Under the pieces are notes generated by a model, which was not told the origin of the DNA, did no database searches, and saw only the letters and a program-made list of their open reading frames with translations. Of a stretch of DNA of 64,000 nucleotides, positions 24,577 through 33,547 are shown in pieces. The translations under genes and the position numbers were made by a program. Numbering within the stretch: the first letter of the stretch is position 1; every line of letters begins with the position of its first letter. This stretch comes from DAORHV01 sp964513925 (GTDB taxonomy: Bacteria; Patescibacteriota; Gracilibacteria; Peribacterales; Peribacteraceae). The stretch spans positions 1 to 64,000 of the forward strand of contig CAZENR010000004.1 of assembly GCA_964513925.1 (NCBI GenBank). Direction: 5' to 3'.

Positions 24577-25677
24577 ATGCATATTCTCTTTACCCGCTTC
24601 CCGCTGGAGGCCGCTTATGGCGGTGCAGAGGTGCAGACGTTGGCGCTGATGCGCGAACTACAGTCGCGCGGGCATACGCTTTCGTTCCTCGGCAGCTGTC
24701 CAGTGTTGCTTGCAGAAGCGCCAAAAGTCGGATGCGCTGTCACCAAGCTCGTGCTCGGCAAGCCCCCGGTCACCAAGGGCGGGGCAATCTCCTTCCTCTG
24801 GCGCAAGTTCCACATGGCCCGCTTGTTGCAGCAGGCGTACGCGGCACTGCCGCATGTCGATGCCGTATGCATGCTCAGCCTCTCCGAGAAACTCTTGCTC
24901 ACGCCGCTCATACCCAAGACCAAGGTGGTGTGGATAGAGCATGACCGCGTCGGCAGGTGGCTGCGCCGCAATCCGTGGTTGCCGGCACTGCGCAGGGCAT
25001 CGGCGCGCGCTACCATTGTCTGCGTATCTGCGCTAAGCCGCGATGTATACGTGCGCCTGGGGTTCGACGCCAATCGCGTTGTTGCCATTCCCAACGGCAT
25101 AGATTGCAGCCGTCTTGGCAGCGGAGCAATCAACGCAGATCCGTCGCCACCGCTGCGCGTCGGTTGTGTCTCGCGCCTTTCGGAAGAAAAAGGTGTGGAT
25201 GTCCTTTTGCACGCCATACGCGCTATCCCAGAAGCATCACTCGACGTTGTTGGCGTGGGACCACAGGGGTCGTACATCAAGTATCTGGCCCAAGAATTGG
25301 CAGACATGGAGTACGCAGACGGGCGCATTCGCATACTGGGTCGCGTCAAAGATCTTGGCGCGTTTTACAGGTCTTTGCATGTGCTTGTACTCCCCTCCAT
25401 CGATCACGATCCGTTCGGACTCGTTGCAGGTGAGGCCATGACGCTGGGCATTCCCGTGGTCGTGACAGATCAGTGCGGCATAGCGTCGCATGTTCAGGAT
25501 GGGTTGCATGCACTCGTGGTACCCGCAGGCTCGGCGACAGCCCTTGCTCACGCATTGCATTCCTTGCGCGATCCCAAACATCGTGCGCTGCTGGCTTCGG
25601 CAGGCATGGAGCATGCCAAGCGAACGTTCTCCTTGGGTGCCATGACCGATGCGTACGAACAATTGCTGAAAGCATAG
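24577..25677 (+). CDS. Family 4 glycosyltransferase
   Basis: A 366-aa GT-B enzyme. The N-terminal ILFTRFPLEAAYGGAEVQTL contains the acceptor-domain glycine loop. The C-terminal Rossmann domain has GCVSRLSEEKGVDVLL, VGVGPQ, ILGRVKDLGAFY and DPFGLVAGEAMTLGIPVVVTD, the E-x-linked nucleotide-sugar site of GT4 enzymes. Donor and acceptor are unknown; likely roles are cell-surface polysaccharide or glycolipid synthesis. TATACT (24563-24568) lies 8 nt upstream of the ATG. The next gene, a secreted wall hydrolase, starts 36 nt downstream with its own -10. Confidence 0.88.
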   Translation: MHILFTRFPLEAAYGGAEVQTLALMRELQSRGHTLSFLGSCPVLLAEAPKVGCAVTKLVLGKPPVTKGGAISFLWRKFHMARLLQQAYAALPHVDAVCMLSLSEKLLLTPLIPKTKVVWIEHDRVGRWLRRNPWLPALRRASARATIVCVSALSRDVYVRLGFDANRVVAIPNGIDCSRLGSGAINADPSPPLRVGCVSRLSEEKGVDVLLHAIRAIPEASLDVVGVGPQGSYIKYLAQELADMEYADGRIRILGRVKDLGAFYRSLHVLVLPSIDHDPFGLVAGEAMTLGIPVVVTDQCGIASHVQDGLHALVVPAGSATALAHALHSLRDPKHRALLASAGMEHAKRTFSLGAMTDAYEQLLKA

Positions 25678-25713
25678 TCTCGGCATTCCGTCATCATCTA
25701 TACTCGCCGACAC

Positions 25714-28215
25714 ATGTGTTTGGTTTGCGTGGCAACCGCCGGCATGTCCCTGCTGATGCCGACGGGCATTGCGCCGCATGCAGATGTGACGCACACATAT
25801 GCCGAGCCGGTAGACGCGCTGAGCGTTGGCCTGGCAACAGAGCATGATCACGCATCGGTGAGCTACTTTGCCAATGGCGTCTGGAGCGATTGGAAACTTC
25901 TTGGCGTGGAGAACGAGCAAGATCCTTCTCTGAAGGAATCCAGCTTACTCGTGTTCCCCGAGCCTGTATCCCAGCTTCGCTTACGGAGCGAGAGCGGACT
26001 TGCGGTGGTGCATCCAATCCGCGTGACTCGCGATGCAGTTCGCGTAGAGGTGGCTTCGACGCTTGCGGCAAATACATCCGTACCGCGCATTCTCTCCCGA
26101 CGCGAATGGGGTGCAGACGATTCTCTGCTCTATGTCGCTCCTACAACCGAGAAATCCGATGCCAACGTCTCTGCGGGAGATAACGGCAGCAGCACGACTG
26201 TTTCCCAGCGCGTGCACGATTGCCAGGAGGCGCAGAAGAATTACCCCGAGGAGTTCAAGGTGCAGTCCACCGTGAACACCGATGCTTCGGGCCGCAGTTA
26301 CCGTTGGCCGTTGTCGTACAGCAAGGAAGTACACCTGCTTACGGTGCACCACACGGCGTTGTATATCAGTGATGACTCTCGCCCTCCCGTAGAACGCATG
26401 CGCGCGTTGTACCAGTACCATGCCGAAAACCGCGGTTGGGGAGACATCGGCTATAACTACGTTATCGACGAAAAGGGCCAAATTTACGAAGGCCGCCAGG
26501 GCGGTCGCGGGGTAGTGGGAGGGCATGCGTACTGCAACAACGTTGGAACCATGGGCATTGCGCTCATGGGAAACTTCGAGCTTGAGCAGCCTTCGCAGGC
26601 GCAGGTGCAAAGTTTGCAGTGGCTGCTCAAGGAGCTGTCCGATACGTACGACATCAACCCCGATGTTGGCGTGGTGCACCATGGCAAGAAATTCGTCACG
26701 CCCTACGTTGGCCACCGTGACTTGGTGTCCACCGACTGTCCTGGGTACTACATGTACAACGCCATGGGGCAGGTGACCGCCAACGTGCGGAGCGGCAATG
26801 TTGCGGCTACCGTCAAATTCCCGGCAACGACCAAGACCACCAAGAAGACCACGAGTTCCACGCCGCCTCCGGTTGCAAGAGGTATCACCAAAGTCTCCGA
26901 GGGCCTGGAGGCGGTGGGGCGCACCGGTCTAGCGCTGGCGCCGGGGTCCAAACAGCGTATTACGCTCCTGTATACAGCTCCGCAGACCGGCGTGCATGCC
27001 AACGGCCGTATTGCGCAAGTGGCGCTTTCCAGCAGCGATATCGTCATCGTGCAAGAAGTGGGCAACAAGCAGATTCCGGTAAAAACCAGCCTGTCTTCGG
27101 AATACGACGTTCCGGGTGGTGACCAGCTCACTATCAGCCTGCTCATTCAAGCTCCCTGGGACACTGGCAGTTACTGGTTTGAGATAGGCGGCATTAAGTA
27201 CACATTGCAAACATCGGGTAGGCGTTCGCGCGCGGAGTCGTACGCGAATCCGTTTGCGCAGCGTGCCTCCATATCCTCATCCGCCCCGGCGCCTGTGCAA
27301 CGCCGGGTCCGCCCGCAGGTCAGCGTACCGACTGTGACTACTCCGAAATCCTCAGTCCGTTCAATCACCCTGCCGAATTTCACTATCGCGTTGCCATCAG
27401 TCGCACGCATTCGCCTCTCCGCGTCGGCAACACCCACGGTGCGCTATGAAAACGGCGGCATTGTTGCAGGGAATCAGGTCTTGCCAAACGCCACCGTGCA
27501 ACTGAGCGTGAATGGCAATACGTGCCGTGCACAAGCGCCGGGCATAGACACTTCAGCCGCTGCCATTTCTTTGGCACCCACGGCGGGAACCGCAACGGTG
27601 GATACCGTGAACGGCAAAACGCGCAGGTACCGCGGCACGCTGGAATGCCGTGCCATCGACGGGCAGTTGGTGCTAATCAACAGCATTGGCCTGGAGGAGT
27701 ACTTGCGCGGCCTTGCAGAAGAACCAGACAGCGAGCCGTACGAGAAGCAACGTGCGTTTGCCGTTGCAGCGCGGACGTACATGGCCTACTGGATGCAGTC
27801 CGAGAAGCGCAAATTCCCGGGCATGCCGTACGATGGCACCGATAGCCCAGTAACGTTCCAGGCATACGGCGGCTACGATTTGGAAGTTGTAAACCCCAAG
27901 TGGGTGAAGGCCGTGGATGCTACCAATAGCAACGTACTGACGTTTAATAACCAATTGGTGCGTCCGCCGTACTTCAGCAGCGACGACGGCCGCACGCGCA
28001 CACCCGAGGAGGCCGGCTGGAACAACTTCCCGTTCTCACAGGAGCTCTTCCGCAGCAAGCCCGATCCGTGGTGTAACGGCTTCCCCATGGCGGGACACGG
28101 CGTGGGCATGTCGGGCTGCGGTGCCGAGGGCCAGGCACACGAAGGCAAGACCGCCGAGCAGATACTGCAGTACTACTATCCGGGCGCGGTGGTGCGATCC
28201 CTTACCCGGAATTAA
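25714..28215 (+). CDS. Secreted N-acetylmuramoyl-L-alanine amidase (PGRP-type) with SpoIID/LytB domain
   Basis: 833 aa. The N-terminal hydrophobic segment acts as a signal peptide or anchor. An amidase_2/PGRP domain (about 200-360) has LLTVHHTA, GWGDIGYNYVID, GHAYCNNVGTMGIALMGNF and VGHRDLVSTDCPG, supplying the zinc ligands His/His/Cys. A Thr/Lys-rich linker and a beta-rich middle (about 375-560) follow. The SpoIID-like C-terminal domain has IGLEEYLRGL, QRAFAVAARTYM, SPVTFQAYGGY and GHGVGMSGCGAEGQA. Together this suggests peptidoglycan cleavage on stem peptide and glycan strands in growth or remodelling. TATACT (25699-25704) ends 9 nt before the ATG. Confidence 0.9.
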   Translation: MCLVCVATAGMSLLMPTGIAPHADVTHTYAEPVDALSVGLATEHDHASVSYFANGVWSDWKLLGVENEQDPSLKESSLLVFPEPVSQLRLRSESGLAVVHPIRVTRDAVRVEVASTLAANTSVPRILSRREWGADDSLLYVAPTTEKSDANVSAGDNGSSTTVSQRVHDCQEAQKNYPEEFKVQSTVNTDASGRSYRWPLSYSKEVHLLTVHHTALYISDDSRPPVERMRALYQYHAENRGWGDIGYNYVIDEKGQIYEGRQGGRGVVGGHAYCNNVGTMGIALMGNFELEQPSQAQVQSLQWLLKELSDTYDINPDVGVVHHGKKFVTPYVGHRDLVSTDCPGYYMYNAMGQVTANVRSGNVAATVKFPATTKTTKKTTSSTPPPVARGITKVSEGLEAVGRTGLALAPGSKQRITLLYTAPQTGVHANGRIAQVALSSSDIVIVQEVGNKQIPVKTSLSSEYDVPGGDQLTISLLIQAPWDTGSYWFEIGGIKYTLQTSGRRSRAESYANPFAQRASISSSAPAPVQRRVRPQVSVPTVTTPKSSVRSITLPNFTIALPSVARIRLSASATPTVRYENGGIVAGNQVLPNATVQLSVNGNTCRAQAPGIDTSAAAISLAPTAGTATVDTVNGKTRRYRGTLECRAIDGQLVLINSIGLEEYLRGLAEEPDSEPYEKQRAFAVAARTYMAYWMQSEKRKFPGMPYDGTDSPVTFQAYGGYDLEVVNPKWVKAVDATNSNVLTFNNQLVRPPYFSSDDGRTRTPEEAGWNNFPFSQELFRSKPDPWCNGFPMAGHGVGMSGCGAEGQAHEGKTAEQILQYYYPGAVVRSLTRN

Positions 28216-28244
28216 GGCTTCCTCGTTGCAGTCCGGACGCCTGT

Positions 28245-28269
28245 AGCGCCTTCGCAAGCGCTTTTTTTT
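28245..28269 (+). terminator. Intrinsic terminator after the amidase/SpoIID gene
   Basis: AGCGC/GCGCT hairpin with additional TT/AA pairs around a bulged C, followed by eight consecutive T (28262-28269). Confidence 0.8.
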
Positions 28270-28295
28270 GACATGTCCTGGCGCTGCGATACCAT
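28268..28295 (+). promoter_or_regulatory. Promoter of the phosphorylase-like gene, overlapping the upstream terminator
   Basis: TTGACA (28268-28273) uses the last two T of the terminator U-tract, then a 16-nt spacer and TACCAT (28290-28295). The ATG is 11 nt downstream. Confidence 0.5.
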
Positions 28296-28306
28296 CCCCC
28301 TCCTCT

Positions 28307-30289
28307 ATGGACACCCCCACCTCCGCCCCTGAGCAGCTTCGGCAACAGCGTTCTAAGTATCCGGTGAAAGAATTGATCGAGCGTGTGCAGCGCGGACGCT
28401 TCGTGCTCGACTGCTCCCTGGAGGCGTTTCTCGAGGGATTGCAGGGAGATGCCCAGGCTGCGCACGGTGCCGGCGGACTCGGCTTCCTTGCAGGCGAAAC
28501 ATATGGCGCGTACGAGAAGGCAGGGGTCAATGCCGCAGGATGTATTCCCGGGTACAGCACCTTGAAGAAAGGCGATGTGCAAGTGGATGTGCCATGGGAA
28601 GGCAGCGGCGCAGTGCCGTTGACCGATGAAGACGGTCAGGTCGTGCGATGCGATGTTCCGCTCAACGGCCATACGCTCCCGGCTGAATTTTGGGTGGTAG
28701 AAGAGGGAACAACGCCAGTGCTGCTCATCCGGCAGCCGAACATCTTCCACGTTCGTTACCCCGACGACGCCGCCGAAAAACTGAAGCAGTACATGTTCTT
28801 TGGTCGTGCGGTCGTAGAGATGTGCAAGCGCTTGCGCATCGATCCGTCCGTCATTCGCATCAACGAAGCCCAGTTGGTTCCGGTCATCATGGCGGTCGAC
28901 CATCACCGCGAGCAGACACGCGGACAAATCGGTGCATTGCTCGACAACACCAAATTCGTGTTCACCAACCACACCCAGGAGCGCGCAGCGCTGCCCTCAT
29001 GGGCCAACCGCCGGTGGGTGGAAGGCGTGGTGGGTCACGACACAATTCCGCGCAACGCATGGTCGCAGCTGCCGCAGTACCACCCCATGGTTCAAGCCGA
29101 CGAGAGGCAGGGGTATTTGGGCCCCCCAGCGCGCGAAGGCGAAGGAGGCGTGCGGTACTTCGACTACATTGAGCCGCTGAACTACGGCCTGCACAGGGCC
29201 GCCGCAGTGAACATGGTTTCTGCGGAGCACGGGACAATCAGCCGTGATGTTGTGTTCCCAACCCAGTCGCCAGACCAACGCTTGGCGCCGGATATTAAGG
29301 CAAAACTGCTTACCGTCACCAACGGCTCCGATCGGCAGCGCTGGACCAGCCCCGCTTTACGTACCGTGCAAGCCGGCAAGACATCGCCGGATGACGTGAC
29401 GGGTGAGGAGTTGCTGGCGGCGCGCCTACAGACAAAAGGTGAGCTGAACGATTATCTGGCGAAGAACGGCCTTCCGACCATCGATGCCATTGGCCAAAGG
29501 CCGCTTATCGCCCTGACGCGCAGGCATGTGGAGTACAAAGAAATCGGGTCGCTGATTCCGCTCATTCGCTGGATGTGCGGCGATACAACGCAAGAGTACG
29601 ATGTTCCCGGTGGCCGCAGAAACGGCCTTGGAGCCAATGTGCTCATTGGAGGCGTTGCCAGCGACACCGTGGGCAGATCTTGGAAGGATCAGTTCAATGA
29701 ATTACAGGGCGACCCTGCGCTGAGGGGGCGCTTCGTATTCGCGCCACGCACCGGCATTGAATTCATGCGTCTATGTACCGGTTCGGCGGATTTCTGGATC
29801 CATGGTCCGCGCCCAACCCGCGAGGCGTGCGGTACATCTTACGAACGCGCGGTGTTCTCCGGAGGGTGGAATATTTGCACCGCAACTGGAGGCCCCATGG
29901 AGCACATTCGCGATGACGAGAACGGCTCCATCGTGAACTTGTTCCCGGACATGAGCCACGAGCTTGTAACGAGAATTTTCGATGGTGAGCACGGCGAAGA
30001 AGTGCAAAAACGTCTTGTGGCGCGCTTTCAGGAGCGTTGGCAGCAGTATTTGCTCGTCAAGCTTACCGAGTTGGTAGCACGCCATGCCGTACCAGGCGGT
30101 GCCGCCAAGATGGCGAAGGATGTGTATGCGACCTCCGAATCCATGGGCATAGATCGCATGGCCAACACGTATAAGCTGCTCTTCCGCGCCGTGATGGACA
30201 ACACCCTGCAAGATCGTCTGCGAGACGGTACGCTCATGCCGGCAGAGCCGTTCGAGAAGCACGCGGACGTCGCGTCGCTGCTTCGCTGA
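28307..30289 (+). CDS. Divergent alpha-glucan phosphorylase homologue lacking the PLP lysine
   Basis: 660 aa. Landmarks align with GT35 phosphorylases in order: HGAGGLGFLAGETYGAYEKAG (as FAGGLGVLAAD in GlgP), INEAQLVPVIMAVDHHR (as NEGHAAFL), FTNHTQERA (as FTTHTPVKA) and GSADFWIHGPRPTREACGTS (as GADVWLNTPTRLHEASGTS). In the cofactor site GTSGMKA is replaced by GTSYERA, so the Schiff-base lysine is an arginine (about residue 514) and the NGTLNLSTLDG segment reads SGGWNICTATG. Classical PLP-dependent phosphorolysis is therefore unlikely. It may be a carbohydrate-binding or regulatory paralogue, or a glycosyltransferase with a changed mechanism. A true phosphorylase lies at 3887-5557. Transcribed from its own promoter. 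Confidence 0.8.
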   Translation: MDTPTSAPEQLRQQRSKYPVKELIERVQRGRFVLDCSLEAFLEGLQGDAQAAHGAGGLGFLAGETYGAYEKAGVNAAGCIPGYSTLKKGDVQVDVPWEGSGAVPLTDEDGQVVRCDVPLNGHTLPAEFWVVEEGTTPVLLIRQPNIFHVRYPDDAAEKLKQYMFFGRAVVEMCKRLRIDPSVIRINEAQLVPVIMAVDHHREQTRGQIGALLDNTKFVFTNHTQERAALPSWANRRWVEGVVGHDTIPRNAWSQLPQYHPMVQADERQGYLGPPAREGEGGVRYFDYIEPLNYGLHRAAAVNMVSAEHGTISRDVVFPTQSPDQRLAPDIKAKLLTVTNGSDRQRWTSPALRTVQAGKTSPDDVTGEELLAARLQTKGELNDYLAKNGLPTIDAIGQRPLIALTRRHVEYKEIGSLIPLIRWMCGDTTQEYDVPGGRRNGLGANVLIGGVASDTVGRSWKDQFNELQGDPALRGRFVFAPRTGIEFMRLCTGSADFWIHGPRPTREACGTSYERAVFSGGWNICTATGGPMEHIRDDENGSIVNLFPDMSHELVTRIFDGEHGEEVQKRLVARFQERWQQYLLVKLTELVARHAVPGGAAKMAKDVYATSESMGIDRMANTYKLLFRAVMDNTLQDRLRDGTLMPAEPFEKHADVASLLR

Positions 30290-30292
30290 CGC

Positions 30293-30589
30293 CTACTTCT
30301 TGCAGTTCTTGGCTTTACGCCAACCGGCATCCTGTGCCTGTTTTTCACTGCAGAACCAACGCTCTCCGCTGGCTTCGTCGATGATGGTTTGCGTATACGA
30401 TGCACACGTAGGCAGGTGGTAGATCTTCTCGTCCCCCTTGGTGGAAATATTGCCTTTGATGTTGCAGGCAGCCGCAGACGATGACGAGCTGCGCGGCAGC
30501 GTAGGCTTTTTCTTTGCCGCAAGTACAGTGCCGCCCGGAGCAGAAATCAGCGTGGCGATGACGACCAATTGGAGCAAGGTGCGGCGCAT
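30293..30589 (-). CDS. Secreted sunset-domain protein
   Basis: 98 aa. Signal peptide MRRTLLQLVVIATLISAPGGTVLA, a short Lys/Ser linker, then a ~50-residue Cys-rich domain: CNIKGNIS, DEKIYHLPTCASY, ERWFCSEKQAQDAGWRKAKNC. This is the pattern of the sunset domain (CxIKGNxs..kiYHxpxcxxY....GexwFcxexeAxxaGwRxaxxC), seen alone or next to nucleases; a role in DNA or ion binding is suspected but not established. TATTAT (30596-30601) stands exactly 6 nt upstream of the ATG. It is tail-to-tail with the phosphorylase homologue, 3 nt apart. Confidence 0.85.
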   Translation of the reverse strand: MRRTLLQLVVIATLISAPGGTVLAAKKKPTLPRSSSSSAAACNIKGNISTKGDEKIYHLPTCASYTQTIIDEASGERWFCSEKQAQDAGWRKAKNCKK

Positions 30590-30647
30590 AACCGCATAAT
30601 ACAGCAAAACACGGCGGCGCGATTGCACCGCCGTGCAATGACGGTAA

Positions 30648-31802
30648 TTACTTCACTGCCTTTTTCAGTTCGTCGATGCGGTCGCAGATTTCCCATTTTA
30701 CGCCGACATCCTCGCGGCCCATGTGGCCGTAGGCGGCGATTTTCTTGTACTGGGGCCTCAGAAGGTCCAAGTCCCTGATGATATGCGCCGGGCGCAAGTC
30801 GAACACCTTCTTTACCGCCTCTTCCAACTTGGCGTCACTCACGGTGCCGGTACCGAACGTGTCGACGCGGATGCTCACCGGAGCTGCAACGCCGATTGCG
30901 TAGGCCACTTGCACTTCGCACTTCTTTGCAAGACCGGCCTTTACAACGTGCTTGGCCACCCAGCGGGCGGCGTAGGCAGCAGAGCGGTCGACCTTGCTTG
31001 GGTCCTTGCCCGAGAAGGCACCACCGCCGTGACGGCTGTATCCGCCGTAGGTGTCCACGATGATCTTGCGTCCGGTTACGCCACAGTCACCCGGAGGGCC
31101 GCCGATAACGAAGCGTCCAGTGGGGTTGATGTGGTACACGGTCTTTGCGTCCAGCCACTTGCCGCATACAGGCTCGATGATGTGCTTCTTGATGTCTTTG
31201 CAAATCTGCTCATGCGTTACGTCTTCGGCATGCTGGGTAGAGACCACGACTGCGTGCACGCGCTTGGGCTTGCCGTCGTCGCCGTACTCCACGGTTACCT
31301 GGCTCTTGCCGTCCGGACGCAGGTACTTCAGCCCTCCACTCTTGCGCACCTCGGCCAATTTGCGCGTGAGTTGGTGCGACAGCGAAATAGGAAGCGGCAT
31401 GAGTTCCGGAGTCTCGTCGCAAGCGAAGCCGAACATTAAACCCTGGTCGCCGGCGCCTTGCTCTTCCTTCTTTTTCTTTTCGGCAACACCCTGGTCGATA
31501 TCGGCGCTCTGTTCGCCGACGCACACCACGACGGCGCATGCCTTGTGGTCGAACCCGAACACGGCATCGTCGTAGCCGATCTGGCGGATCGTCTCGCGTG
31601 CGATTTCGGCCATGGGGATGTACGTGCTGGTTTTAATTTCTCCGGCCACAACGACAAGGCCGGTGGTAACGAGGCATTCGCATGCAACGTGCGATGCCGG
31701 ATCTTTAGACAAGGCGTAGTCCAGAACAGCATCGCTGATCTGGTCGCAGACCTTATCCGGGTGACCCTCGGTCACCGATTCTGAGGTGAATAAGGAGGAC
31801 AT
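30648..31802 (-). CDS. metK: S-adenosylmethionine synthetase
   Basis: 384 aa, the same length as the E. coli enzyme, making SAM from methionine and ATP. ESVTEGHPDKVCDQISDAVLD with the catalytic His, the FGFACDETPELMPLPI loop and GGGAFSGKDPSKVDRSAAY with metal- and phosphate-binding residues are all intact. The ATG at MSSLFTSE is chosen over a GTG 27 nt upstream, which would lie inside a pyrimidine-rich leader. A SAM-I riboswitch followed by a hairpin/U-tract terminator lies directly upstream, so expression should fall when SAM is plentiful. Confidence 0.97.
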   Translation of the reverse strand: MSSLFTSESVTEGHPDKVCDQISDAVLDYALSKDPASHVACECLVTTGLVVVAGEIKTSTYIPMAEIARETIRQIGYDDAVFGFDHKACAVVVCVGEQSADIDQGVAEKKKKEEQGAGDQGLMFGFACDETPELMPLPISLSHQLTRKLAEVRKSGGLKYLRPDGKSQVTVEYGDDGKPKRVHAVVVSTQHAEDVTHEQICKDIKKHIIEPVCGKWLDAKTVYHINPTGRFVIGGPPGDCGVTGRKIIVDTYGGYSRHGGGAFSGKDPSKVDRSAAYAARWVAKHVVKAGLAKKCEVQVAYAIGVAAPVSIRVDTFGTGTVSDAKLEEAVKKVFDLRPAHIIRDLDLLRPQYKKIAAYGHMGREDVGVKWEICDRIDELKKAVK

Positions 31803-31834
31803 GGAAGGAAGGGGGGAAGAGAGACACACCGCGC

Positions 31835-31870
31835 AAAAAAATCACTCTCTTCCGTGGAGAGATCGAGTGA
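31835..31870 (-). terminator. Riboswitch expression-platform terminator of metK
   Basis: On the minus strand TCACT ... CTCTC pairs with GAGAG ... AGTGA (asymmetric internal loop), followed by seven T. It lies between the aptamer and the metK start, as expected for SAM-induced premature termination. Confidence 0.7.
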
Positions 31871-31882
31871 GTGGTAGATTCA

Positions 31883-31984
31883 CTATCTGTCCCCGGAAGG
31901 GGCTGGATTTCCCACCGTCCTCCAGGCTTGGAGAGGTTGGGGGGCGTCTTGATGGGCCAGTTCCCGTGACGCCGCTCGTGATAG
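31883..31984 (-). promoter_or_regulatory. SAM-I (S-box) riboswitch aptamer
   Basis: On the minus strand the closing helix is CTATC (31984-31980) with GATAG (31887-31883). Conserved core elements appear in order: ATCACGAGCGG of P2/kink-turn, ACTGGCCCATCAAGA, CCCAACC, a P3/P4-type hairpin CTCC..GGAG, GGTGGGAAATCCAGC, a CCCC/GGGG hairpin, and ACAGATAG at the 3' side. This is the SAM-I clan consensus in position and spacing, and the downstream gene is metK. Whether it is strictly SAM-I or the related SAM-IV needs a covariance search. Confidence 0.88.
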
Positions 31985-32029
31985 CGGTGATGTACCGGCT
32001 AGACTACCAAAAAACATGCGCCGTGCAAG

Positions 32030-33061
32030 TTAGCCCTGCTTTGCAAATTGCGGGTGGCGCAATGCTTCTTGAATGAGCGTGCGGTAATCCGCGTACGAAG
32101 GGCTTCCTGGCCAGAAGTCGCCCAATGCACGAACGGGCTGCAACTCAACGCGCGGCAATCGTATACGAGCGAAGCGCGCATCTGCATGGCGCAGGGCATC
32201 CACCATGCGCTCTACCTCGCCGCTCACCTTGTAGACTGCGCCGGGCATGACGGTGTACCTCCCTTGCGAATCGACCACCGTACGCAATCCCAGCATGCTC
32301 AAGTAGCCAAACCACTTTATTGATCCGACCGGAGTGCCATCTTCGCTCTCCAGCAACGTACACGCGCCAAAATCTTTATGATCCGGGTCCAACGTTTTCT
32401 CGTGCCATGCTTCCGCGCTGGCGCATGATCCGAACATTGTCGGGTCGATGTAGCGCCGCGGTGTCACCATATCGCTCTCCACATGATCGGCGTCAGTCTG
32501 TTCTGCAATTGCCGCCGGGGATACATGTGGCGGAAGTGCAGACGGCGCAGTGAATGCTAATACCGGCGCAAGCGCCCGATGCTCGCAAACAATATCCCAA
32601 ATGGCATGCACGATTGAGCGGTCTTCTTCGCCTGGCATGACTCGTAATACCTTGGCGAACTGCTCGGCATAGTCCAGGGCGATTTGCGGCGATTGATGTA
32701 TGACTCCGCGGTGCAATAGCACGCCGAACACGTCTTGTAATTGCTGCGGCTTCGCAAACTGCTTCAGCAGCCCCAGGTGCTTGAGTGATTGCCGCACAGC
32801 CTCGCGAACGGACAAGATGTGCCCTCGTTTTCTATGAATTGCTTCCAGGACTTGTGTATGTCCATAGGTTTCCAGCAAGGCAGGGAGGTGTCGTAGTAAT
32901 ACCTCTGGCCCGCATATTCGATCTTTCAAATTCAACGCAGCGTCAATGCGCAGCTGCGTACTGGGCGTGGGATTGTACGTGTTATATGCGTGGACACCGG
33001 CAAATTCCGGATCATATTCCTCGCTCTCTACAAGAAACTGCGCGTACTCACGCTCATTCAT
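32030..33061 (-). CDS. Hypothetical protein
   Basis: 343 aa, soluble. The N-terminal two thirds (1-~200) are helical with repeated Leu/His-rich helices (LLRHLPALLETYGHTQVLEA written in part); the C-terminal third (about 205-343) is alpha/beta with FGACTLLESEDGTPVGSIKWFGYLSM split here for length. No catalytic motif, signal peptide or family is recognised. TTGACA about 35 nt before the ATG, followed by AT-rich sequence (TTTTAT, 6 nt from the ATG), looks like a leaderless promoter. It lies just upstream of the riboswitch-metK unit on the same strand. Confidence 0.7.
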   Translation of the reverse strand: MNEREYAQFLVESEEYDPEFAGVHAYNTYNPTPSTQLRIDAALNLKDRICGPEVLLRHLPALLETYGHTQVLEAIHRKRGHILSVREAVRQSLKHLGLLKQFAKPQQLQDVFGVLLHRGVIHQSPQIALDYAEQFAKVLRVMPGEEDRSIVHAIWDIVCEHRALAPVLAFTAPSALPPHVSPAAIAEQTDADHVESDMVTPRRYIDPTMFGSCASAEAWHEKTLDPDHKDFGACTLLESEDGTPVGSIKWFGYLSMLGLRTVVDSQGRYTVMPGAVYKVSGEVERMVDALRHADARFARIRLPRVELQPVRALGDFWPGSPSYADYRTLIQEALRHPQFAKQG

Positions 33062-33121
33062 TATTCTATAAAACTATATTAAGTATTACTTGTCAATATA
33101 CTCACTCGTCTTTCTTGGCCC

Positions 33122-33526
33122 TTACGCTGCAGAGCGCTGGTCCTGCGAGAGTTCCGGGCTGCCACCCTGTGCGGCCAGAATTTTGCGTACGCTGGCTTGG
33201 GTTTGCTTCAGCTGCAGAATGCCTTCGACATCGTTCTTGGCACGTAATGTTGCTTCGGCCTTGGCAAATCCTTCGTTCAACAGCGTTGCCACCCTCTCCG
33301 GTCCGTTGTTTACCAGGAAGTCGTGTACTGGGCCGCGGTCTAGATCCGTCTTCAGTCCAAGCGCTTCCACCACGGTGTCCACCTGATCCGATTCGGCAAC
33401 AGCATGCAGCGCGTCGGCCACTTGCTTGCGCTGCTCCGGCGTGACGTCCGGGTTCCGCATGAAGTTCATGCGGCTGTTGTCCGGGCCGCGTTCCGGTGCG
33501 CGTTCTATTGGGCTGGGGTGTGACAT
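33122..33526 (-). CDS. Hypothetical helical protein
   Basis: 134 aa. A Pro/Glu/Arg-rich polar head (1-~30) precedes a helical domain with the pattern TPEQRKQVADALHAVAES and VEGILQLKQTQASVRKILAA. No signal peptide or known motif. It begins 21 nt after the 340-aa gene and is probably the last member of a three-gene unit (69-aa, 340-aa, 134-aa proteins). Function unknown. Confidence 0.68.
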   Translation of the reverse strand: MSHPSPIERAPERGPDNSRMNFMRNPDVTPEQRKQVADALHAVAESDQVDTVVEALGLKTDLDRGPVHDFLVNNGPERVATLLNEGFAKAEATLRAKNDVEGILQLKQTQASVRKILAAQGGSPELSQDQRSAA

Positions 33527-33547
33527 GGGTGAGAGGGGTATGAGTTG

